Of a stretch of DNA of 10,398 bases, positions 1 to 5,517 are shown in pieces. Position numbers and translations under genes: made by a program. How positions within the stretch are numbered: position 1 is the first letter of the stretch; each line of letters begins with the position of its first letter. The notes below the pieces were generated by a model. That model was not told the origin of the DNA. It saw only the letters and a program-made list of their open reading frames with translations, and did no database searches. This stretch comes from DASVLX01 sp035552275. Its GTDB lineage: Bacteria; Actinomycetota; Actinomycetes; Mycobacteriales; Pseudonocardiaceae. The stretch spans positions 1 through 10,398 of the forward strand of contig DASZLR010000121.1 in assembly GCA_035552275.1 (NCBI GenBank), given 5' to 3'.

Positions 1-917
1 ACGAGATGGGGCACGCGGTGCAGCACCGCACCGGCCTCACCCCGGACGTCGAGGCCGCCGATCCCGCGCGGTATCCGACGATTCTGTTGGAATCGATGGC
101 CGACTGTTATGCCGGCGCGTTCGTCCGCTGGGCGATCGACGGGCACGCGCCACACCTCAAACTGGACACCGCCGCCCGGGACGCGGCGCTGGACACGTTG
201 GTCACCTTCCGCGACCCGATCGGCAGCACCGCGACCGCCGGCGACGCGCACGGCGACGCCTTCGACCGGGTGTCCGCGTTCGCCGACGGATACCAGCAAA
301 GAGCCCGGTTGTGCGCCGGCATGACCGTCCACAATCGTCAGTTCACTGTGGACCAGTTGGCCAGTTCGCCAGGTGCCGGAACGGCCGACCAGACGCTGCC
401 GGCAGCCATCGACGCCGCCGGCCCGGACGCCAGCCAGTACTTCGGCGGCCTGGTCGCCGACGCCGGCCGCCGCTGGCAGCCACCGGACGTGCGGCAGACC
501 GGTGGCCCACCGCGCTGCCCGGACTCCGGCTCGACCGGTCAGGGGCCGGTCGCGTTCTGCCCGACCACCAATCAGGTCGACGTCGACACCCGAGGCCAGC
601 TCACCGACATCCACCTCGACCTGGGCAGCCAGGCCACTGACACGCTGATCGCCAGCCGGTTCGCGCTGGCCGCGCTGCTCGCCGACGGCCGCTCGGCCAT
701 CGGCGCCGGCCGGTCGGTGCTGTGCCTGGTCGGCGCGTACACCGGACAGCGGTTGCCCGCCGCCGCGCTGTCCGTCAGTGATCTCGACGGCGTGGTCCAG
801 GTGTTGCTGAACTACGACTACGCCTCCCGGGACGGCGTCGGGGCCGCGGTGAGCACCGGATTCGACCGAATGATGGCCTTCCGGACCGGTTTCACCGGCG
901 GTCCGAGCGCGTGCTAG
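1..917 (+). CDS. Secreted neutral zinc metallopeptidase-like protein, 5'-truncated by window edge
   Basis: The reading frame is open from the left edge. Its first bases read (x)AC-GAG-ATG-GGG-CAC, so the window cuts into an HEMGH zinc-binding helix and the true start lies upstream; the ATG at 6 is not the start. Counting from that Met, the third zinc ligand is Glu29 in the motif ESMADC, as in neutral zinc peptidases of the YpfJ/Zn_peptidase type, followed by YAGAF. Cysteines at 34 and 103 bracket the end of the catalytic domain. A second, degenerate copy follows, with Cys171/185 and Cys240/303, an IASRFALA stretch where HExxH should be, and no zinc ligands. It is a clear paralogue of the complete gene at 1598-3100, which is probably exported. 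The TAG stop shares the CTAG tetramer with the stop of the convergent gene. The substrate is unknown. Confidence 0.85.
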   Translation, partial: EMGHAVQHRTGLTPDVEAADPARYPTILLESMADCYAGAFVRWAIDGHAPHLKLDTAARDAALDTLVTFRDPIGSTATAGDAHGDAFDRVSAFADGYQQRARLCAGMTVHNRQFTVDQLASSPGAGTADQTLPAAIDAAGPDASQYFGGLVADAGRRWQPPDVRQTGGPPRCPDSGSTGQGPVAFCPTTNQVDVDTRGQLTDIHLDLGSQATDTLIASRFALAALLADGRSAIGAGRSVLCLVGAYTGQRLPAAALSVSDLDGVVQVLLNYDYASRDGVGAAVSTGFDRMMAFRTGFTGGPSAC

Positions 918-1342
918 CCGACTAGGACACTCACCCGCCACAGTTGCACGGGGATGAGGCATGGCGGCTGCGAATAGAAGCACGCGGCGTCGCTCTGCGC
1001 CGAAATCGTGGCGGCGCCGGGCCGGACGGCGACGAACAACCCGACCGCCGGAAAGTTCGTGGGAAAACCGCCGAACGCGACCCGGCGAACTATCGCCGAT
1101 CCGTCCGAAGTCGGCTGATGCCAGCCCATAGTGGAGTTTCCGGACAATTCGACTAGCACCCGTTGGCCCACATTCAGATGGACGGTGGTCTCATCGTTCT
1201 GGAGCCCGAGCACGACCAGCGAACCCGGTCCGCCGGTGGCTGAATCCACCGGGCCAGCGGCAGCCCCGGCGGGCCCCGCGAACAAGATCGCAAAACCGGC
1301 CAGAAAGACCGCCGCCGTGATCACTCTTGACAATCTCTTCAT
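914..1342 (-). CDS. Small secreted protein, chagasin/protease-inhibitor I42-like
   Basis: This encodes 142 residues. MKRLSR is followed by a hydrophobic stretch (about 7-23) and an AGPAGAAAG region with signal-peptidase-I-like Ala-x-Ala, so export is likely. The mature part of about 112 residues has the all-beta rhythm of I42 inhibitors: VGQRVLVEL, then NSTMGW (69-74) where chagasins have NPTTGY, a VRPGAATISA strand, and a final LWRVSVLV strand. The usual RPW loop is absent; Cys121 and Cys128 enclose a short loop in that area and could form a disulfide. I42 proteins inhibit papain-like cysteine peptidases in the family's known cases; here the target is unknown. The ATG at 1342 was preferred over a longer ORF from 1393 because it starts the signal peptide, although no strong ribosome site precedes it. 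It lies antiparallel between two metallopeptidase paralogues. The family call rests on motif resemblance. Confidence 0.6.
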   Translation of the reverse strand: MKRLSRVITAAVFLAGFAILFAGPAGAAAGPVDSATGGPGSLVVLGLQNDETTVHLNVGQRVLVELSGNSTMGWHQPTSDGSAIVRRVAFGGFPTNFPAVGLFVAVRPGAATISAQSDAACFYSQPPCLIPVQLWRVSVLVG

Positions 1343-1597
1343 GCGCCAATAATGAGCGGAGCCAACCCGTGCACACACCGCTGAACGGCCCAAAACGAAT
1401 ACACCTCAATGGCCACATATCCTGTTCTTTCGCGCGAATTACTGAGACGACATCTGTTGAACCCTGATAAACACGGGCGGCTGCGGCGGTGTACCCGAAC
1501 CGGCACCGCACCGATGTCCTGCCCGGCCAACCATCGCGACCACCGCCGGTACCCGGACCTGTCAACCAGACCTCGGGGCGACCATTAGGGTGCACAC
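1343..1597. other. Divergent intergenic region upstream of the inhibitor-like gene and lpqM-like gene
   Basis: This 255-base gap must hold the promoters of both flanking genes. I see no consensus promoter. Visible elements are a 10-bp perfect palindrome, TTCGCGCGAA (1429-1438), in an A/T-richer patch, and an 11-base direct repeat, GTACCCGAACC (1491-1501) and GTACCCGGACC (1549-1559), with one mismatch. An AGGG at 1587-1590, seven bases before the ATG at 1598, is a weak ribosome site. No convincing ORF or RNA gene is present. Confidence 0.5.
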
Positions 1598-3100
1598 ATG
1601 GTGCGACGGCGAACCAGCGGCAGACCATGGTGGCTGATCGCCGCCCCGGTCGTGGCCGGACTGCTGGTGGGCGCGCTGTGCGCCGGCTGCGCCGGTCCGG
1701 AGATCAACGGCACCGCCCAACCCAGCGGCGCGAACGATCCGAACAGCGTGGGCGGCCTGCCGGTCACCAACGGCCCCAGCGGCCTCAAGCCCGGTGCACC
1801 GGCAGCGAAACTCACCGTGCAGGGCACCGATCACGGCCAGATCGACCAACTCGCCGAGGACGCCCTCTCCGACATCTTCGACTACTGGTCGCAGGCGATG
1901 CCGCAGAACTTCGGCACCGCGTTCACCAAGCCCTCGAAACTGATCTCCTACGACTCGACCAAGGACAGTTTCACCGACTGCGGCCAGAACATCAACGCGG
2001 TGGAGAACGCCTTCTACTGCGCCGGTCAGAACAGCGTGTCCTGGGATCGGGGCGCGCTGCTACCGCAGTTGGTCCAGCAGTTCGGGCCGATGGCGGTAGT
2101 GCTGGTGTTCGCCCATGAAATGGGCCATTTCGTGCAGTTCCACATCGGCGCGGTCACCCAGTCGACCGACACGATCATCAAGGAGCAGCAGGCGGACTGC
2201 TACGCGGGCGCGTTCATGCGGTGGACCGCCGAGGGCAACGCGCCGCACTTCCAACTGTCCACAGGGGATGGTCTGGACCGGGTGATGGGCACCATGGTGC
2301 TGTTCCGCGACCCGATGGGCTCGGCCGACACCGGCTCGCAGGCGCACGGCACGTCGTTCGACCGGATCACCGCGTTCCAGTACGGGTTCGAGGACGGACC
2401 GCAACGCTGCGACAAGATCAACGCGCAGGAGATCCACCAACGGATCACCGAACTCGGCTTCACCAACGAGAACGAGGCGCAGAACAACGACAACCTGCCG
2501 GTCAACGACCAGACCCTGACCTATCTGCAGACCAGCCTCAACGACAGCTTCACCGCGACCGGCTCGTTCACGCCACCGGCGATCACCAGCGACGGCGGCG
2601 CGTCCTGCGGCGACGGGTCCAAGAGCACCCCGCCGGCCAGCTTCTGCGTCACCGGCAACACGATCAGCGTCGATCAGAACGCGCTGCAACAGATCGCCAC
2701 GCCACCGCAGAACGGCGACCTGAGCGCCGGCGCCGGGAGCGGCGGCAGCACTGGCGGCATCGGCGACTTCGCCGCGTTCGCCGAGATCGCCTCCCGATAT
2801 GTGCTGGCCGTGCAGCGACACGACAAGCTGTCGATCACCAGCGGCAACGCCGCGCCGCGCACCGCCTGTCTCACCGGAGCCTGGGCCGGCATCGCCCGGC
2901 ACGGCACCGGCGACCCGAACAACAAGCTGCGACTGGGTTCCGACGATCTGGACAAGGCGGTCGCGGAGATGCTGTCCAGCGACAGCCTGATCGCCGCCGA
3001 CGCGAACGGCACGGTGGTGCCGGCCGGGTTCGTGCGGATCGAGGCGTTCCGGGTCGGTTTCCTGCAGGGCGCCAAGACCTGCACGAACCAGTACCCCTGA
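1598..3100 (+). CDS. LpqM-like exported neutral zinc metallopeptidase with degenerate second domain
   Basis: This encodes 500 residues. The N-terminus is MVRRRTSGRPWW followed by a hydrophobic segment (13-27) and Cys28/Cys31. The CAGC31 sequence resembles a lipobox but has Cys at -3, so lipoprotein anchoring is likely but not certain. A low-complexity linker leads to the catalytic domain (about 80-271), with HEMGH at 173-177 (zinc ligands His173 and His177, catalytic Glu174) and Glu196 of EQQADC as the third ligand. Cysteines are at 128, 141, 201 and 271. Residues about 300-500 repeat the same layout (Cys337, 350, 424, 495; IASRYVLA at 397-404) without zinc ligands. Size and layout recall mycobacterial LpqM (about 500 residues), a lipoprotein metalloproteinase; orthology is inferred. 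It is a paralogue of the truncated gene at 1-917. It converges on the thioredoxin gene 25 bases away, with no clear terminator between them. Confidence 0.88.
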   Translation: MVRRRTSGRPWWLIAAPVVAGLLVGALCAGCAGPEINGTAQPSGANDPNSVGGLPVTNGPSGLKPGAPAAKLTVQGTDHGQIDQLAEDALSDIFDYWSQAMPQNFGTAFTKPSKLISYDSTKDSFTDCGQNINAVENAFYCAGQNSVSWDRGALLPQLVQQFGPMAVVLVFAHEMGHFVQFHIGAVTQSTDTIIKEQQADCYAGAFMRWTAEGNAPHFQLSTGDGLDRVMGTMVLFRDPMGSADTGSQAHGTSFDRITAFQYGFEDGPQRCDKINAQEIHQRITELGFTNENEAQNNDNLPVNDQTLTYLQTSLNDSFTATGSFTPPAITSDGGASCGDGSKSTPPASFCVTGNTISVDQNALQQIATPPQNGDLSAGAGSGGSTGGIGDFAAFAEIASRYVLAVQRHDKLSITSGNAAPRTACLTGAWAGIARHGTGDPNNKLRLGSDDLDKAVAEMLSSDSLIAADANGTVVPAGFVRIEAFRVGFLQGAKTCTNQYP

Positions 3101-3125
3101 CCGGCTCGCGCGTGCCGACCGACGG

Positions 3126-4112
3126 TCAGAACAGCGCGCTGGCCAGATCCCGGCGGGCCTTGCTGACCCGCGGGTCGTCCGGCGGGAACAGCTCGAACAA
3201 CTCGACCAGATGCTGGCGAGCACGTTCCCGATCGTCGCCGATCACGCGCCGGACGGCCGAGATCAGCCGACCGAAGGCGGCGTCGATCCGCTGGTCGGCG
3301 AGTTCGGCGTCGGCGGCGGCGAACTGGGCGTCCACGTCGTCCGGATCGGCGTCCGCACGGGCCACCGCGTCGGGGTCGACGGTGGCGATCCGAGCCAGGA
3401 ACCGAACCTGGGCGAGCGCGACCTTGGCGTCCTCGTTGGCCGGCTGCTCGGCGAGCACCCGCTGGTAGGCGGCCTCGGCGGCGGCGTAGTCGCCCCGGTC
3501 GATGGCTTCCTCGGCCTCGGTGAACCGGGGATCGGCGGGTTCTTCGGCGGGCAACTCGCTGTCAGAGTCCTGCTGGCCACCCTGTTCGGCCGCGCGGATG
3601 CCGGGCAGCTTGTCGCGCAGCGCGTCCAGCAGCGAGGTGATCCATTCCCGGACCTGCGGCTCGGGCAACGCGCCGGCGAAGGCGTCGACCGGCTGACCGC
3701 CGGCGATGGCGACGACCGTCGGGATGGACTGGACGCCGAAGAGCTGGGCGATGCGGGGGTTGGCGTCGACGTCGACCTTGGCCAGCACCCAGGCGCCGCC
3801 GGCCGCGTTGGCCAGCCGTTCCAGCACCGGGGAGAGCTGTTTGCAGGGTTCGCACCAGGTCGCCCACAGGTCAACGACCACCGGGATCTGGGCGGATCGG
3901 TCGATCACCTCAGCCTGGAAGGTCGCCTCGGTGACCTCGATTACCTGCGCGCCGGCGGATCCGGCCTCGGCCGCCGTTCCGTTCGCGGCCGCCGGGCGTT
4001 GCTGCGCGTCGCGCGCCGCGTCCGCCCGCGCCTTGACCGCGGACAGGTCGACCGCGCCGGACAGTGCGGCGGACATGGCTGCTGCGTTCTGCCGTGGATT
4101 TGGCCTTGTCAC
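3126..4112 (-). CDS. Thioredoxin-domain TPR protein (CnoX/YbbN-like co-chaperone)
   Basis: This encodes 328 residues. An Ala-rich N-terminal extension (1-55) precedes a thioredoxin fold (about 56-165) with the redox motif WCEPC (Cys87, Cys90) and cis-proline Pro131 in SIPT. An acidic linker (178-196) then joins a TPR-like helical region (about 197-325: EEAIDRGDYAAAEAAYQ, later AVRRVIGDD). This is the architecture of YbbN/CnoX proteins, cytosolic holdases that link thioredoxin chemistry to chaperones in enterobacteria; unlike E. coli YbbN (SxxC), both cysteines are kept, so oxidoreductase activity is plausible. The start is GTG at 4112, because AGGA lies seven bases upstream and actinobacterial relatives begin with a similar MTRP sequence. 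It is cytosolic: no signal peptide. It is transcribed away from the antitoxin relic and convergent with the metallopeptidase. Confidence 0.9.
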   Translation of the reverse strand: MTRPNPRQNAAAMSAALSGAVDLSAVKARADAARDAQQRPAAANGTAAEAGSAGAQVIEVTEATFQAEVIDRSAQIPVVVDLWATWCEPCKQLSPVLERLANAAGGAWVLAKVDVDANPRIAQLFGVQSIPTVVAIAGGQPVDAFAGALPEPQVREWITSLLDALRDKLPGIRAAEQGGQQDSDSELPAEEPADPRFTEAEEAIDRGDYAAAEAAYQRVLAEQPANEDAKVALAQVRFLARIATVDPDAVARADADPDDVDAQFAAADAELADQRIDAAFGRLISAVRRVIGDDRERARQHLVELFELFPPDDPRVSKARRDLASALF

Positions 4113-4161
4113 ACATCCATCCTGGCACGCCCACCAGACTGCCCGCCGTCGCGCCCACAGC

Positions 4162-4195
4162 TACGGTGTGCTTCGAGCACTACACCGAGTGGGAG
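4162..4195 (+). promoter_or_regulatory. Candidate promoter/operator and ribosome site of the antitoxin gene
   Basis: TACGGT (4162-4167) fits a TAnnnT -10 element. It is followed at once by a perfect 13-base dyad, GTGCT-TCG-AGCAC (4168-4180), that would lie over the transcription start. GGGAG (4191-4195) lies six bases before the GTG at 4202. Antitoxins of this family normally repress their own promoters through such dyads; that this one does so is inference. No good -35 is seen. Confidence 0.4.
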
Positions 4196-4201
4196 ATCAC
4201 T

Positions 4202-4456
4202 GTGACGTGAACCATCTCGCCCGACGAACTGCGGAACGACAGCGGCGTGATTCTGCGCGCGGTACAGGCCGGCGAGACTTTCGAGATCAGCGATCATGGC
4301 GAGATCGTGGCCCTCCTGAGCCCGCCGACCCGCCGCCCATACGAGTCGCTGCTCGTGCGCAAGGCAAGGCGCAAGGGAGGCTTCTCGGCTCTGCCGCTGG
4401 TTCAGCGCGGCGAATCGACGCAGGCGATACTCGATGATCTTCGAGGCGATCGTTGA
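4202..4456 (+). pseudogene. Phd/YefM-family antitoxin, interrupted by an in-frame stop at codon 3
   Basis: The frame that follows GTG 4202 reads Met-Thr-stop-TISPDELRNDSGVILRAV and ends in ILDDLRGDR, a typical Phd/YefM antitoxin of about 84 residues. These proteins bind a partner toxin through the C-terminus and operator DNA through the N-terminus. A good Shine-Dalgarno (GGGAG, 4191-4195) marks GTG 4202 as the original start, but codon 3 is TGA (4208-4210); relatives often have an Arg there (MTRTIS or MKTIS), so a CGA-to-TGA change is likely. The only other in-frame start I see is GTG 4247, giving 69 residues that lack most of the ELRNDSG DNA-binding helix. No VapC/Doc/RelE-type toxin follows. 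Likely a decaying solitary antitoxin; a sequencing error or a functional short form cannot be excluded. Confidence 0.65.
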
Positions 4457-4470
4457 TCGCCGACCGCGAG

Positions 4471-4551
4471 TCAGAGCCGTTCCAGTGACTGCATCGTCTC
4501 CCTCGTCAAGGCGGCCTCGATTCGTGCCAGCCGCTCGTTGATCTGGGTCAA
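4471..4551 (-). CDS. Possible 26-residue coiled-coil microprotein
   Basis: TTG at 4551 is preceded by GGAG (4561-4564 on the minus strand) with nine bases between, and opens a 26-codon frame ending in TGA at 4471-4473. The peptide (ERLARIEAAL in its centre, ending SLERL) has hydrophobic residues at 4, 8, 11, 15, 20, 23 and 26, an amphipathic coiled-coil pattern rich in Glu and Arg. The frame stays open upstream only to a TGA at 4573-4575. It sits alone between two convergent genes. It may be a real small protein, the C-terminal remnant of a lost gene, or chance; I do not recognise it. Confidence 0.25.
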   Translation of the reverse strand: MTQINERLARIEAALTRETMQSLERL

Positions 4552-4576
4552 CTCTTCATTCTCCGCTATGCATCAT

Positions 4577-4593
4577 GTGCAAAAGCATTGCAC
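4577..4593. terminator. Small hairpin between convergent genes, possible weak terminator
   Basis: GTGCAA (4577-4582) pairs perfectly with TTGCAC (4588-4593) across a five-base loop, in an A/T-rich patch about 28 bases beyond the stop of the SalK-like gene on the minus strand. There is no U-tract on either strand, so intrinsic termination would be weak. Confidence 0.25.
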
Positions 4594-4620
4594 TGTCCCA
4601 GGCGACCGCCGACGGACCGG

Positions 4621-5508
4621 TCAGACCTGATCGGCGGCGAGTTCCTTGGCGACGTCGAGGGCCATCGGATTGATTCGCATCGCCTCGTTGGACTCGGCCA
4701 AGGTCCGCGCGATCGGCGTCAGCAGTTCGATCAACCGATCAGTCCGATCCTCGCCGAGCGCCAGCCATGGCGCGGCGGCGGCCGAATCAGTCCGGTCTTC
4801 CACCCACCGTCGCAACTCGGCGCCCGCCTCGGTCAGCGCACCCGCCTCGCCCAACAGGCCTCGCTCGATCAACCGACGCCGCGCCGACTCCCATTCCGCC
4901 GCCGACCAGTGCCGGGCCTGCTGGATGTAGTCGGCCCGCAGCCCGCGATCGGCGGCGAAGATCACCAGCGCCGCACACGGATCCAGCGCCGCGGTGATCA
5001 ACGCGGCGATGTGCCCGTCGCCGCGCGACTCCCGGAACAGCGTGGTGGCCTGCCACAACGCCAGATGCGGCGGCTCGGGCCAGTCCAGTTCCGCGTTCGC
5101 CGCCGCCAGCGCCCGGCCGGCGGTCGGCGCGTGCCCGGCCGCCTCGACGGCCAGTTTCGCCGCCTCGGCCACCTCCGGACCGTCCACCACCGCGTCACCG
5201 AGCATCCGGCGCAACGCCCCGTCCACACCCGTCAGCCTGGCCGCCAGGAACGCCGACGGCGCGGCGATCCGCCAGGCATCCGGCACCGCGCGGGACACCA
5301 ACCGAGGGTGGAAGTTGTAGAACGCCGAGGTCACCCGCTCCGCCGAGACCGCGCCCAGCGGCGCCGCCCGCGTCGCGAAGTAACCCATCCAGCCGCCCTT
5401 GGCGCCCACCGCGTCCACCGCGGCCCGGGACTCGGGCGTGAAGTACGTGACATCGTGGTACGGCTCGAACCGAACCCACATCCGACGAGCAACTCTGCTG
5501 GCGTCCAC
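4621..5508 (-). CDS. SalK/SCO6745-family helix-turn-helix-like protein
   Basis: This encodes 295 residues, close to the usual length of the family named after SalK (salinomycin cluster) and Streptomyces SCO6745. Recognisable family stretches are RRMWVRFEPYHDVTYFTPES (9-28), GYFATRAAPLG (42-52) and FYNFHP (63-68) followed by PDAW. The C-terminal third has a winged-helix look (WSAAEWESARRRLIERGLL, then GALTEAGAELR), like a MarR-type domain, but no experimental function of the family is known to me. It has no signal peptide or membrane segment. The GTG start at 5508 lies nine bases after the mutase stop and has no clear ribosome site, suggesting translational coupling in a mutase-salK operon; ATG 5481 is an alternative but would cut conserved N-terminal residues. 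It converges on the antitoxin relic. Confidence 0.85.
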   Translation of the reverse strand: MDASRVARRMWVRFEPYHDVTYFTPESRAAVDAVGAKGGWMGYFATRAAPLGAVSAERVTSAFYNFHPRLVSRAVPDAWRIAAPSAFLAARLTGVDGALRRMLGDAVVDGPEVAEAAKLAVEAAGHAPTAGRALAAANAELDWPEPPHLALWQATTLFRESRGDGHIAALITAALDPCAALVIFAADRGLRADYIQQARHWSAAEWESARRRLIERGLLGEAGALTEAGAELRRWVEDRTDSAAAAPWLALGEDRTDRLIELLTPIARTLAESNEAMRINPMALDVAKELAADQV

Positions 5509-5517
5509 CGTTGGATT

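Noticed and set aside
3101..3125. GACCG-A-CGGTC inverted repeat near 3117-3127 as terminator between convergent genes
   Set aside because: A one-base loop cannot form a proper hairpin and there is no U-tract.
2060..3223. 387-codon minus-strand frame and 2221-3468 plus-strand frame over the metallopeptidase
   Set aside because: Both run across the metallopeptidase and its neighbour in other frames and have no recognisable motifs.
3210..4205. 331-codon plus-strand frame opposite the thioredoxin-TPR gene
   Set aside because: Low-complexity Gly/Arg/Asp translation without any domain; the minus strand has WCEPC, cis-Pro and TPR features.
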